From NCBI GenBank assembly GCA_025769875.1, contig JAGFNK010000259.1, positions 1 to 64,000 of the forward strand: DNA of 64,000 nucleotides. The letters run 5' to 3'. Position numbers and translations under genes: made by a program. Shown one piece after another: positions 43,879-55,928 of the stretch. This DNA is from Russula earlei. Its lineage: Eukaryota > Basidiomycota > Agaricomycetes > Russulales > Russulaceae. How positions within the stretch are numbered: position 1 is the first letter of the stretch; every line of letters begins with the position of its first letter. The notes under the pieces were generated by a model, which was not told where the DNA came from, ran no database searches, and saw nothing but the letters and a program-made list of their open reading frames with translations.

Positions 43879-45425
43879 TTGGACCATATCCCTTCTTGGT
43901 GTGGAAGGGGGTCCAATTAAAAATCCATAGGAGCAGATCTTGGGTGGAGGATTGAGTCTGCGAGTGTTTCTCTCCAAGTTGTCAATGATGCGACAGGAAC
44001 AGGTCCTTCTTGTGTAGGTTCAATGTTTTCATCTTGGATAGTGGTAGCTCTGACTGTTTGGGGATGAGAACTTTGTCATTGGCATCCTTGGGCTGCTTTC
44101 TTTGCTCTGCACTGGTTTGCCATATGGTTTTTCTTTCCACAGTAATAGCAGAGGTTGTTCTTGCATTGAAATTCTTTCTCCACATCTGTGAGGGGTTTCC
44201 TTTCACTTCTGGGTTCCCAAGATTGTTTGTTAGGTTCTCCCTGGTACAAGTTAATTTCTAGTGGATTGTCTGATCCTTGAGTGTTTAATCCTCAGGCACA
44301 TACAGAGCGTGCTCCTTGAAAGGCCGTGGAATTGTATAGGTGAAAAAGGTTGTCAAATTCTCTTGCTGCTTTGACAAGGGCTGCAAGTGTGGTTGGTGTC
44401 TGTGTGATTCCCAATATCTTCTGATGTAGGGCTGGATTAATGTTCTTGCTGAATGCATACATCTTTGTCCTTTCATCAGTGGTAGCTCATGATGCATGGT
44501 GTGACCATTTCTGATACCATTCATTAAATGGTAGTTTCCCTTGATAATAAGTGTGCATGGTATTAGTGGAGGCCAGTTCTGCTTCTGCAGGGATGAAATG
44601 ATCAGCAAAGGCTTTCTTGAAGTTGTCCCATGATCCATAGTCTGCTACTGTATGAGCCATAGCTTTAGTGGTTTGTTCTCTAGCCCATGCTCCAGCAGGT
44701 GTTCCTACTTTGAAGTGGGTTAGTGCAGCAGCAACTTTCTTGCTTTAATCTGTAAAGGAGTTGCTGTTGATGTAGTAGTAATTGGCTAAGGCTGCCCAAA
44801 AGGCTTCTGCATTATCAGCCTTTCCATCAAAGGGTTCTGGTGCAGTTCTGACAAGGCGTGGATTGCTTGACATGGTGGGATTCTGAGTTGTTGCAGTTGT
44901 AACAATAGGTAGGGCTGAGCCTTGTAATTGGATTCTAGTTGGAGTGAGTGCTTGAGGGATTGCTTGTGGTACATTGCTAACTGTATGAGGAGTAGGTTGT
45001 TGAGTATTACATCAGGTGGAGGGTCCTGGAGTAGCGCTTTGAGTACATGGTGCAGTTCCTAGAATGGCAGTAACCTCTTGGGTTGTTCTGGCAGTAAAAT
45101 CGACTTCTCGGTTGTTGTAGTAAATCCAATGTCTTTTAGAACGGCTCCACTTGACTGGTATGTCTAAGAAGAGACCTGTATAGTTATAGGGATTGAACTC
45201 TTGAACATTCTCTGCTCCTGGGGCTGCTGCTTTAAGTTGAGTGGTGGTAACTTCATTGTTGTCATCTTCGTATAGCCAAGTGTCTGAAAGATTCCCATGA
45301 TTGATAATAGATGTGCCCACAAATTTTCCCTGATAACAGTGGTCTTGGGTGTCGTAGCTGAGGTTTTCAAATAAAAGTGGGATTAGATTCTCTTCGTTGT
45401 CAGTAATGTCTCTTCTAGTGCTCAT
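43879..45425 (-). pseudogene. GyA gag (copy 2)
   Basis: Starts MSTRRDITDNEENLIPLLF at 45425, then TGA at about 45012 where copy 1 has Arg codons (CGG CGT), then the capsid (EPFDGKADNAEAFWAAL; NPALHQKILGI) and the zinc knuckle (about 44110-44165, CYYCGKKNHMANQC-like). No LTR-C insertion, so it is the reference empty site for copy 1. Frameshifts are present throughout. Confidence 0.88.
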
Positions 45426-45429
45426 AGGT

Positions 45430-45828
45430 TTAGATGACGGTTATAGTCCAATGACTGTTGTTCCAAGGGTATGCAATGGTGTAGGCTGGTTTCAGTTGAA
45501 TGGTGTCAGGTCTTCCTTGGTGTTTTCTTAAGTGGATTCAGGAGTATTCTTCAGTGATGCTACTTTGGGTTAAGACTACTCAGGTCTTCCACAAGTATCC
45601 TTCAAACTCTGCTAGTGAGATAGCAAAGTCATTTATCTCTCCGGTGGGATGTTGATACACTACAAGTGTGTCGTTCTTAAATGCCAAGCCTGTGTACAAT
45701 AGTTCTTGTATTCAAGTAGTTCCCTCTTTGATCATGTAGGTAGGTTTAGGGCTAAGAAAGATTGCTCTGGTAAATAGGAATATAGTTCAGTATTTCTAAT
45801 GTCGATACTGTCAGGCAATTTGACAAAA
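45430..45828 (-). pseudogene. GyA ORF-c fragment (copy 2)
   Basis: Homologous to the C-terminal two thirds of the ORF at 2363-2974 (DSIDIRNTELYSYLPEQSFL; WKT; AYPWNN) with frameshifts. It stops abruptly at about 45828 against an acetyl-CoA synthetase fragment, so ORF-b, ORF-a and the 5' LTR of this element are lost. Confidence 0.8.
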
Positions 45829-45829
45829 A

Positions 45830-46210
45830 GCTATCTACCTTCCTATGGCATGGCAAGCGGTCACTGCCCTCCTTGCATGTAGTGCTCATTGGTGCCGTCC
45901 ACTCTGTTGTGTTCACTGGCTTCTCTGCAGAGGCACATTGTGACCATATCAATGACTGCCAGAGCCACATCATCCTTATTGCCAATGAAGGGTGTCGCTG
46001 GTGGGAAGACTATTGCAACCAAAGCAATAGTCGATTTGGCACTCAAGGTCTGCCCACATGTTGAGCACATCCTCGTTCTTAGGTGCATGGGGAATGAAGT
46101 TCCGTGGACGCAGGGCCATGACAAGTGGTGGCATGAGGAGACTACATGGGTCCTCAATTTCTGCATGCCAGATATCTTGTCAGCAGAAGATCCACTCTTT
46201 ATCCTTTATG
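45830..46210 (+). pseudogene. ACS: Acetyl-CoA synthetase gene fragment
   Basis: Three frames pieced by eye give the N-terminal half of the AMP-forming synthetase: IYLPMAWQAVTALLACSAH, then IGAVHSVVFTGFSAEA and INDCQSHIILIANEG, then GGKTIATKAIVDLALKVCPH, VEHILVLR, GNEVPWTQGHDKWWHEET and AEDPLFILY. It stops just before the P-loop-like TSGSTGKPKG of the family; LFILY is followed by GTGAGA, a possible 5' splice site. About 125 residues of a protein near 650; no ATP-binding motif remains. It lies between GyA and a duplicated block, consistent with a captured or rearranged host gene piece. Confidence 0.85.
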
Positions 46211-46740
46211 TGAGATGCCTGCTTGCACATGCCCATCGGTGCATGTCTGAACTCGCTGCAGAGGAGGGAACCTGTGACGTGCAAGTTGCAGGTCTCGCTT
46301 GAGACCACACACATATGATACTGTGGTACACTGTGTGGGAGAGCAAAATGAAAAGTTGACAAAATGACGAAGGTATGCAATGTTATTTCTCCCTGCCATA
46401 TGTACAGAACTCATCCTTTCTCCAGTCACCACTCTGCTGGCTCACACATGGCCAGCTGCTGACAGTTCGAAACTTGAATGCCGCCGCTTGCATTTGCCTC
46501 TTCCATTGTTGGACAGGACCAGGGAAAGCTTCCTGTGGTTGGTGAAGGGAACCTCCAGCTCTATTTTGAGGGTTATGTTGTGGATGAGCCAGGTGAACGG
46601 AGCAAGCTTTCATGTCCAAGGGTCAACAGCAATTTCCTGGTTTTAGGTAAGTATGATGCACCACATATGGAAGACATTTCCTGATGGCTCACATAATAAA
46701 AAGCCACATTTTTTGAAGTGTGAGAGGGGTAAGTGGTGTG
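46211..46740. other. Non-coding or unrecognised DNA next to ACS fragment
   Basis: 530 bp keeping more CpG than the surrounding repeats. A GTAAGTATG donor-like site lies at about 46646 and an acceptor-like CATATGTACAG at about 46398-46408, so it may hold introns or exons of a host gene. I recognise no protein. Confidence 0.35.
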
Positions 46741-47753
46741 AAATGCGACGATTGTAGTGTGCAAATGCCGCGTCACGCACGAGAAACACCAAAAGGTGCC
46801 CAACAGCAGCACACTGTCGCTCACCGCGGTTGCTCCAACTACTGAGCCACCCCCCCATCATTTGTCATCGTTCGCCACCACTGTACTCGAGGGCTCACAG
46901 CCCACCATCACCTTGCCTTGCCCATTCACGCGTGATCGCAATCGCTGCCTCAACGCATGCCTCGTGTCATCATTTCTATTTTGTCTTATTGCTCTTCTGT
47001 CTGGTCCCATGAATGTGCCCTTCTCGCGTGCTATGTCATAAATAGTTGTATCATATCATGTGCTCAGCTGTAGGGATAATGTAATTTTATCATGCTTGGG
47101 GTCAGCACCCCAAAACGTGAAAATTCAACAAGTGAAACCAATTATTTGGCTGCCTCTGGATACAGTACATGAGGTTCTACTGTCCAAGTTTCAAGGCAAT
47201 CCATCGAAAAAATGGTTGAGATATGACAGTTTGAAAAATCGCACGCAGATGGGCACCCAAAAATCAAAACTTCAAGAACTGATAATTAGACACCAACTCT
47301 TTGGCTGCACCTAGACACATTATATGAGATCCCACTGTCCAAGTTTCAAGGAAATCCATTGAGAAATGGTTGAGATATGGCAGTTCGAAATTTCACACTC
47401 AGATTGCACCCAAAAATTGAAACTTCAAGAACAAAGAATTAGACCCCAACTCTTGGGCTGCACCTAGATACAGTACATGAGACCCCACTGTCAAAGTTCC
47501 AAGTCAATTGATTCAGAAACAGTTGAGATATGGCAGTTCAAAGTTTTGCACTCATGTTAGCACCTGAAAATCGACATTTCAAGAACTAAATATAGGCTCC
47601 CATATTTTAGCTGCACCTAGATACAGTATATAAGGTTCTACTGTCAAAGTTTCAAGGCAATCTGTTGAGAAACTGTTGAGATATAGCAGTTTTAATCTCA
47701 CACTCGAAATGACATCCAAAAATGGCAAGTGCAAGGTCATGTGAAAATGACAA
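46741..47753. repeat. Duplicated block, copy 2, with about four 140-bp tandem units
   Basis: Uninterrupted version of 25062-25733 plus 32312-32670. From about 47085 it holds about four units of roughly 140 bp, each with CACCTAGATACAGTA-like, CAAGTTTCAAGG-like and TTGAGATATGGCAGTT-like parts. It keeps most CpGs in its first 350 bp. It ends at an LTR-D fragment (47754), whereas copy 1 leads into the CR gene. Confidence 0.88.
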
Positions 47754-47867
47754 TAACACTCCTTCCCCTCCACAAGTATTGCTTGCTTGACTCAAGCATA
47801 TCTGCATTGGTAGGATGTGTTACAGACACAACCATCAAACCCATTAAGGCACTTTGGAGCCTTAGCA
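47754..47867 (+). repeat. LTR-D (D3) 3' fragment, 5' LTR of GyD
   Basis: Last 114 bp of LTR-D (ACTCCTTCCCCTCCACAAG to GAGCCTTAGCA). GyD coding sequence follows, so it is probably the remnant of the 5' LTR. Confidence 0.75.
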
Positions 47868-47875
47868 TAAGTTGA
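47868..47875 (+). other. Possible GyD self-priming site
   Basis: TAAGTTGA directly after the LTR is complementary to TCAACTTA in LTR-D (28089-28096 in D1), 39 nt after the TATA box. Only 8 nt match, perhaps through decay; weaker than in GyA and GyB. Confidence 0.4.
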
Positions 47876-47929
47876 ACTTCTATCACAGACATTGCTGTAA
47901 AAAGTGAACCAGAATTAGGCAAGAAGCCC

Positions 47930-49021
47930 TTGGACTAGGATTTAGTCATCATATTGTCAGCAACCTACACTGAAGTAGTCAAGGGAGAGAATCTCTACAG
48001 ACTGCTCCACAACCTGAAGAAGGTGTACTACATGACTCTTGATGAGCAACATGGTTGGACACATGCATACTTCTGTAAAGACCCCTACTGTCATTGGCAT
48101 AGACAGTGGTAAGTGGGCACACAAGTCCCTACTCCCTAGGAAAGGAAGTGGCAAGCAGAGAAGCTGGAGATTGAAGGAGAACAGAGCATATGTGTAAAGT
48201 TTAACCAGAGATTGACAAAAGGCACTATATTTGGCTGGTTCAAGGTTAGGGAAAGCAACAATCTACCCTCAGGAATCAAAGGAACTGCCATCTGGTGCTA
48301 GGCAGATCACAAAGGACCTAACAGATATGAGGTCAAATATAAAGGAAGCTTCCTTCCTTGTGAATATATCAATGATCAGTGGTACTTTGTTGACTACCAC
48401 AAAGGATGTCCCTATGCTGCAGGGGATGAAGATATCGAAGATTATAAAATCCTAGGACTAGGAACCAAGACAGATCCCTATACTGCTAATTGGGAAGTCA
48501 AAGACCCTATAGGGGACGAACTAGCTCCACAGTTACAAAAGTCATCAAGTGGAGAAACAGAAAAGTTGGATCCTCTGACCACTGACCAGAGACCAGAAGC
48601 ACCAGAAGTATTGGAGCTAGCTGAGAGACTAGAGCAGACAGTACACATCTCACCCATTGAACCAACAATTGTTGAGGAACCTGAACTATCAGTTGAAATG
48701 GCTACCATTGCAGCCACACAGACAGCCACTATAGCCAGCCACCCAGACAGCAGGTGGAAGAGCAGGACCTACCATCCTGATACCAGGAGGACCTGTAGGT
48801 GGCCCACCTAGTGGGGGAGGACCAACTGGAGGAGGAGGAGGAGGAGGAGGAGGAGGAGGAGGAGTTCCCTTTGGACCAGCAGGCACACCAGGCATAGGTT
48901 CACCTGGAGGAGGCCCTCCAGGAGGAGGTCCACCCACTGTAGGACCAGGAGAACATTTAGCAGTTCAACTGGCACCGGGACCTCAAGGAGGCAATGGAGC
49001 CTTGAAGGGAGACCTACCTGA
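47930..49021 (+). pseudogene. GyD gag N-terminal region
   Basis: A reading with three stops before 48300 (TAA, TAG, TAG), then open: YEVKYKGSFLPCEYINDQWY, DEDIEDYKILGLGTKTDPYT, an acidic linker, and after a frame change a glycine-rich tract (GGA repeats 48826-48865) with collagen-like GPAGTPGIGSPGG. It is the counterpart of the GyB region 11205-11790 and of GyA pre-capsid sequences. Cut at 49021 by LTR-C3; the capsid continues at 52173. Confidence 0.75.
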
Positions 49022-49871
49022 TGTCAAGACTCACTGATGAACAATCCAGTTCAAGAGTGAGGTAGAAGTTTGGAGACAAGTCAACTGAGTTCAAGGACAA
49101 AGTTGGCAAAGAGTACAGTCCACATGAGTAGCAAGTACCAGAGAGGGACTGGTACTGGCTGTGAGAGGTGGTCTTAGAAAGAAAGGCCCAGGGTGTGCTA
49201 GATAGGGTGGTCCTAAATGAGTACCCTCGGGAATAGGGTGCTGTAAATCAAATGGACAGTCTGAAGACTGTCCACTACTTTATTGAGTACTTATATACTA
49301 CAAGGGAACTGCTAAATAGGGAACAAGTCATAACCTTGTTATCAAGCATCATAGACAGATGAATAAGAAGTTGGGGTAAGCTTAGTAAGCATGCTCAGTC
49401 ATGCTCAGTAAGCTGCTGAGTAAGGAGGTCCATGATGATGAGTAAGGGCCCCTAGAGTCCATGTGTTCACTGCTTAGTGCATGTGTGAAACACCTGATTC
49501 ATTTACTGTTAGTTAGTTTAGGCCTGGTCATTTGGGGACTTGGGGTATTTGTCAGTGGAGTAGTGTCACTTATAAGGCCCCTTATGTAGTTCTATTAGGG
49601 TCCTTAGAGTCAACCCTAATACTTCTACTAAGGTTCTTAGTATTGCCTTATAGTTCATTCCACGGTTATTAGAGTTAGTCTAATAACATGTTATATGGCC
49701 TATAGTATCTTTGTTAGTGTCTATTGTAGAACACTTCAGGTCATCCTAAAGGGTCTTTAGGAAGCCTATAATATTGTCTTATATAGCCAAAAGGTGTCAA
49801 GACTCACTGTTGAACTATCCAGGTCAAGAGCGAGGGGTCAGTTCAAAGATGAGTTGATAGACATCCAAGAC

Positions 49872-50489
49872 TGTCATGAATTACCCCCTTGTTGGTTCAT
49901 CTCTAACTTCTCTGTTATTGTTCTCCCCTTGGTTACTGTTTCATCCCTTGATGCTGATGATCTTTTATTGTTTCACCTATTGTGTTTCACCTATTGTTTG
50001 AGTTCCTTTTGCTATTGGTTCACTTTTATCTACTGTTTGAGTTCCTTTTACTATTGGTTCACCTTTATCTATTGTTCTGCATATGGTCCTGTACAGCCTC
50101 ACTAGATACAGTATTTAAGTGCCTGTAGAAGCTGGGGAATGCCCCAAGCTTAGCATTGTCCCATTTCCTGTCGCATCCCTTTGCCCTGTATCCTCTCTCA
50201 ATCACAACTTGTTTGTGCTGGTTCTTACCTTGCTTGACATCAACACACTAGGAGGAACTCTTGTGTTCCTCTTACTCCTCTCTTGCTCTATCATCATCCT
50301 CCTCTTCTGTGAAACCAGAAGATCGACTCTGTCTGTGGACTGAGTCATTGTCTGACTCAGCCTTGAGATGCTAAACCTTTAATCCAGTCTCCTTGAGCCA
50401 GCCCCACTGAACCCCTTGAACCAAGTCACGGGGACTTGGCCCCCACTGAACCTTGAGCTAACAGCTCTTACGGTCTTGACACTGTAACA
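49872..50489 (+). repeat. Solo LTR-B (B3), TSD AAGAC/AAGAT
   Basis: 618 bp, TGTCATGAATTACCC to CACTGTAACA, nested in C4; flanks AAGAC (49867-49871) and AAGAT (50490-50494) differ at one base. Confidence 0.92.
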
Positions 50490-51226
50490 AAGATGGCATG
50501 GGTGAGGAGTAGGGTCCAGAGCAGTAACAAGTACCAGAGAGGTATGGTTACTGGTAAAGTCGAACAGGTACACAGGGAAGAAGCCAGGATAGTCACAAGG
50601 GGATGGTCCTTAAAGGAGTATCCCAGGAATGGAGAGTGCCATAAACAAATGGACAGTCTGAGGACTGTCCGCTACTTTATTGAGCGCTTATATACTACAA
50701 GAGAACTGCTAAATAGGGAACAAGTCATAACCTTGTTATCGAGCACGATGGAGTGATGAGTAAGAAGTTGGAGTGCGCTTACTGAGCATGCTCAGTCATG
50801 CTCTGTAAGCTGCTGAGTAAGAAGGCTTCTCTTGATGAGTAAGAGCCTTTACTGTCCACATGTTCACTGCTTTAGTACATGTGCATGCACCTGATTCATT
50901 TTCTGTTAGTTAGTTTAGGGCTGGTCATTCAAGGACTTGTAGTTTGGTTTAGGGAATAGTGTTATCTTATAAGGCCCCTTATATAGTTCCATTAGGGTCC
51001 TTAGAGTCGACCCTAATACATCTATTAAGGTCCTTAGTATTGCCGTATAGTTCATTCTATAGTTATTAGAGTCAGTCTAATAATGCATTGTAGGGTCTTT
51101 GGTATTGTATCAGTGCCTATTGTAGGGCACTTAGGATCGTCCTAAAGGGTCCTTAGGGAGGCTATAGTACTGTCCTTTATTGCTAAAAGGGTTGCCATTA
51201 AGTGGGGCTTGCTGTATGTCGATTGT

Positions 51227-51817
51227 TGTTACAGCATTGCAGCCGTAAGAGCGTTAGCTCAGAATTCAGTGGGGCCAAGTCCCTGTGACTTGGTTTAAGG
51301 GTTCGGTGGGGGCCAGCTCAAAGAGACCAGATCAAAGGTTTAGCGTCTCAAGGCTGAGTCAGACAATGACTCAGTCCACAGACAGAGTCGATCTTCTGGT
51401 TTCACAGAAAAGGAGGACAATGAGAGAGAGGCAGAGGAGGAAGAGGAACACAAGGGTCCCTTGAGGTGTGCTCAGGTCAAGCAAGATGAAGGCCAGCACA
51501 AGCAAATTGTGATTGAGAGAGGGTACAGGGCAAGGGATGCGACAGGAAATGGGACAAAGCTAAGCTTGGGGCATTCCCCAGCTTCTACAGGCGCTTAAAT
51601 ACTGTATGTGGCGAGGCTGTACAGTACCATAAGCAGAACAATAGATAAAGGTGAGCCAATAGCAGAAGTAACTCGACAATAAGTGAAACACAACAGATGA
51701 AACAATAAGGGACCATCAGCATCAAGGGATGAAACGGTAACCAAGGGGACAAGGGTAAAAAAGAGAACAATAACGAAAGGGACTATGGACGAACCAACAA
51801 GGGGGTAGATTACAACA
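51227..51817 (-). repeat. Solo LTR-B (B4), TSD ATTGT
   Basis: 591 bp, on the plus strand TGTTACAGC to GATTACAACA, with flanks ATTGT at 51222-51226 and 51818-51822; nested in C4. Confidence 0.95.
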
Positions 51818-52172
51818 ATTGTGCCGAGAATCACTCATGCGACAATGCACGCGTGATATTGTGGACACCTCTACTCACCCCTTTTGTTTGTGTGAACAGG
51901 GTGACACCATAGAGGCTGGGTTTCCTCTCATAAGGAAGGGTCCTTCAAGGGCCATCTCCGGAGAATGGTTCATGACAAAAAGGTTGCCACTAAGTAGGGC
52001 TTGTTGTATGTTGATTGTGCCTAGAATCAATCACGCAACAATGCGTGCACAATATTGTGGACACCTCTACTCACCCCTTTTGCTTGTGTGAACAGGGGGC
52101 ATCATAGAGGCTGGGTTTCCTCTAGTATGGAAGGGTCCTCCAAGGGCCCTCTCTGGGAACTAGTTCATGACA

Positions 52173-52686
52173 CCTGAAGTCTTTAAAGGAGACAGAAAGA
52201 AAACAAAGTACTTCATCCAGGACTTCAATCTATGGAACCTCTTGAACAGTGACAACCCAACTATGACCATTCCAATGAAGCAAGTAGCTTTGGCCCTCAT
52301 TTACATAAAAGGGGACAAGGTACACAAGTGGGTAGTCAATCAGACAAACCTGGTACAAGCCAAAAGAAATGGGGAACCACCATCACCCTATGCACAAGTA
52401 GAACGAACTGGACCCAACTGATATGCTCTTCTGGACAGAGTTTGTGGCCAACTTCTTTGCTGAACTCAAAGACACCACAGAGCCAGAAGATGCCTTCATG
52501 GAGCTGCGGCAGTTATCAATGTCTAAAGCTGCATTGCTGGATGACTATACCAGCAAGTTCCTAATCTTGCTTAGCAAAGCAGGATGGGACAAGAATTCGC
52601 CTGGAGCAGTAGAAGCCTACAAAGCTGGACTACTCACCTGGCTGGTGCAATGAATTTATAATTGACCAGTCAGAGATATCCCTGCC
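52173..52686 (+). pseudogene. GyD gag capsid middle part
   Basis: PEVFKGDRKKTKYFIQDFNL, LIYIKGDKVHKWVVNQTN, a frameshift, then FAELKDTTEPEDAFMELRQL, LLDDYTSKFLILLSKAGW and VEAYKAGLLTWL. Homologous to the GyB capsid. Bounded by LTR-C3 (left) and LTR-C5 (right). Confidence 0.88.
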
Positions 52687-54525
52687 TGGCATGAACCATT
52701 TCCTGGAGAGGGCCCTTGAAGGACCCTTCTGTCATGAACCATTCTCCGAAGAGGGTCCTTGAAGGACCCTTCCTTATGAGAGGAAACCCAGCGTCTATGG
52801 TGTCACCCTGTTCACACAAGCAAAAGGGGTGAGTAGAGGTGTCCACGATATTGCACGCGCATTGTCACATGAGCAATTCTCGGCACAATCGACATACAGC
52901 AAGCCCCACTTAAGGGCAACCCTTTTAGCAATAAAGGACAGTATTAGGGTCTTCCTAAGGACCCTTTAGGACGACTCTAGGTGCCCTACAATAAACACTG
53001 ACACAGTATCAAAGACCCTGCAACGTGTTATTAGACTAACTCTAATAACTATAGAACGAACTATAAGGCAATACTAAGGACCTTAATAGAAATACTAGGG
53101 TCGACTCTAAGGACCCTAATAGAACTATATAAGGGGCCTTATAAGTTAAGATAACACTATTCCCTAGAGCAAACTACAAGTCCTCAAATGACTGGCCCTA
53201 AACTAACTAACAGAAAATGAATCAGGTGTTTACACGTGCACTAGAGCAGTGAACATGTGGACAGTGAAGGCTCTAACTCATCAAGAGGAGCCTCCTTACT
53301 CAGCAGCTTACAGAGCATGACTGAGCATGCTCAGTAAGCGCACTCCGACTTCTTACTCATCACACTATTGTGCTTGATAACAAGGTTATGACTTGTTCCC
53401 TATTTAGCAGTTCTCTTGTAGTATATAAGTGCTCAATAAAGTAACAGACAGTCCTCAGACTGTCCATTTGTTTATGGCACTCTCCATTCCTGGGATACTC
53501 CTTTAAGGACCATCCCCTTGTGACTACCCTGGCCTCCTCCCTGTGTGCTTGCTCGACTGTACCAGTAACTGTACCCCTTTGGTACTTGTTACTGCTCTGG
53601 ACTCTACTCCTTGCCCACGCCGTCCTAGATGTCTATCAACTTGTCTCTGAACTAACCCCTCGCTCTTGAACTGGATTGTTCAACAGTGAGTCTTGACACC
53701 TTCCTTATTAGAGGAAACCCAGCCTCTATGGTGTCACCCTGTTCACACGGACAAAAGGGCAGTATAAGACAGTATTATAGCCTTCCTAAGGACCCTTTAT
53801 GACGACCCAAAGTGCTCTACAAGAGGTGCTAACAAAGATACTATGGGCCCTATAACACATTATTAGACTAACTCTAATAACCGTGGAATGAACTATAAGG
53901 CAATACTAAGGACCTTAGTAGAAGTATTAGGGTCAACTCTAAGGACCCTAATAGAACTATATAAGGGGCCTTATAGGTGACACTACTCCACTGACAAATA
54001 CCCCAAGTCCCCAATTGACTGGCCCTAAACTAACTAACAGTAAATGGATCAGATGCTTTGCATGTGTATCAAGCAGTGAACACATGGACTCTAAAGGCCC
54101 TTACTCATCATTCTGGGACTCCTTACTCAGCAGCTTACTGAGCATGACTGAGCATGCTCACTAAGCATACCCCAACTTCTTACTCATCTGTCTATGATGC
54201 TTGATAACAAGGTTATGACTTGTTCCCTTTTTAGCAGTTCCCTTGTAGTATATAAGTGCTCAATAAAGTAGTGGACAGTCTTCAGACTGTTCATTTGTTT
54301 ATGGCACTCTCTATCCCTGAGATACTCCTTTAAGGACCATTCCCTTGTGATCATTCTGGCCTCTTCCCTGCATAATTTCTTGGTACTACCAGTAACCATA
54401 CCTCTTTGGTACTTGGTACTGCTTTGGATCCTACTTCTTGCTCACGCTGTCTTGGACATCTATCGACTCATCTTTGAACTTCTCCCTCACTCTTGAACTG
54501 GATTGTTCAACAGTGAGTCACCACA
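52687..54525 (+). repeat. Solo LTR-C (C5), TSD CTGCC, hosting C6
   Basis: TGGCATGAACC to GAGTCACCACA, flanked by CTGCC at 52682-52686 and 54526-54530. Without the nested copy about 865 bp; an internal deletion of about 95 bp lies near 53760. Diverged from the other copies, so older. Confidence 0.94.
52730..53698 (+). repeat. Solo LTR-C (C6) nested in C5, TSD CCTTC
   Basis: 969 bp, flanks CCTTC at 52725-52729 and 53699-53703. Inserted 43 bp into the older C5 copy, same orientation. Confidence 0.96.
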
Positions 54526-55928
54526 CTGCCATTAATGATCTATGAGCTTGGATCAATGCTGCTAGGGACAAAGACACCAGAGATCAGCTTATGAGAGCTA
54601 ATATTGGCACTGGAGGTGGCACACTAACCACCAGGGAGAATTGCATGAAATCCCTACAATCTGGGAAAAGGTGAAACCACAAGGACCCCAATGCAATGGA
54701 AGTGGATTCAGTATCCACTGATGCAGCAAAGACCAAGCAATGACCTTCTCTAACTGAGGAAAAGAAGAAGCTGCTAGCAGAAGGAAAATGTTTCATCTCA
54801 GAAAGACAGGGCATATCAGCTGGAACTGTCCTGACAAGGACAGAGTCAAAAAGAAATCAAGTAACCCAAAGGACAAAGGGAAAGCTCAAGCCATGGAAAC
54901 ACTGAAGGAAAGCAACTCAGGGGATAGTGGAGACGAGAGCACTGTCTCAGGATGATCTACATCTCCCCCTCCTACCTACAACAAGAGCTCATCCTCTGCA
55001 TCCATAAAGAAGATGTCCACCAAACAAAAGGAGGGCTTACTCAAAGAACTGATGGAACAGGGTTTTTAGGAACACCTAAGTTGATGGCCTGGCTTAGGAA
55101 GAATAGTGTGTTGCAAGTGTACATTAGAAGACTGAATGCTATGAACATCCCATTCACTTTCATCACTGCACACATGACGGCCAAGGAATCTGCTCTACTA
55201 GACAGTGGAGCAACAGAAAACTTCATTGACCATTCAGCTTGGAAAAGGCTGAAGATTGGAAGACAAGAATTACATGAGCCCATGGTAGTATGAAACATTG
55301 ACGGAACTCAGAATAAGCAAGGGGAACTTACTCATTATTGCTGGCTTCATGTCAAACACAAGGAGAAAGAGAGCTTGCAGAAGTTCTATCTCACAGACTT
55401 AGGAATGGATCAAGTCATTCTGGGCTACCCCTTCCTATATGAATTCGACCCTACCATCAACTGGAAGAAAGGACATTAATGAATGGAGCAGTGCAAATTG
55501 AAACTGCACTATATAGATACTTGGACCTCTATGTCACAAACATCCAAAAGCAAGCTAGAGATGAAAGTCAACAGCTGAAGAAAGTGGAAGCAATCTATAC
55601 TCAAAAGACTACAATTGCCCAGACATGGGCCCAACAGTTGAACAAACCTCAGGAAGAGGAAGACCCCCTTGCCAGCATTCCAAAGCAATTTCAGTGCTTT
55701 GCAGATGTCATCTCAGAGGGGAAGTCCCATAGGTTTCCACCAGCTAGGGAGCTGGACATGCAGATAGAATTGCTACCTGACGCACCAAAAGAGCTAAACT
55801 GCAAGGTGTATCCCCTGACATGAGATGAATGAGAATACCTCAAAAGGTTTCTATCCAACAAGGTAGAAAAGCAATACATCATCCCAGGTCCCTCCAGCTA
55901 CACATCTCCAGTGTTCTTCATTGGCAAG
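54526..55928 (+). pseudogene. GyD nucleocapsid, protease and start of RT
   Basis: End of capsid (RDQLMRANIGTGGGT), then a zinc knuckle broken by a small deletion (KCF then RKTGHISWNC in the next frame, about 54785-54830). Protease with ALLDSGATENFIDHSAWKR (about 55193-55250) and DQVILGYPFLYEFDPTINW. RT entry: LPDAPKELNCKVYPLT, two TGA stops, SSYTSPVFFIGK. The RT frame is cut at 55928 by LTR-B5 and resumes at 56534. Confidence 0.88.

Larger units (their letters stand above)
49795..51977 (-). repeat. Solo LTR-C (C4) nested in C3
   Basis: TGTCAAGACTCACTG to GGTTCATGACA, with AAAAGG on both sides (49789-49794 and 51978-51983). Without the two LTR-B inserts it is about 964 bp. Inserted in the same orientation as its host. 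Confidence 0.93.
49022..52172 (-). repeat. Solo LTR-C (C3), TSD CCTGA, hosting C4, B3 and B4
   Basis: Outer flanks CCTGA at 49017-49021 and 52173-52177. Without the nested insert the LTR is about 962 bp, the normal LTR-C length. Host gene: GyD gag. Confidence 0.95.

Noticed and set aside
47085..47720. CRISPR-like array
   Set aside because: Units are about 140 bp, imperfect and contiguous, without short repeats separated by unique spacers; the genome is eukaryotic.
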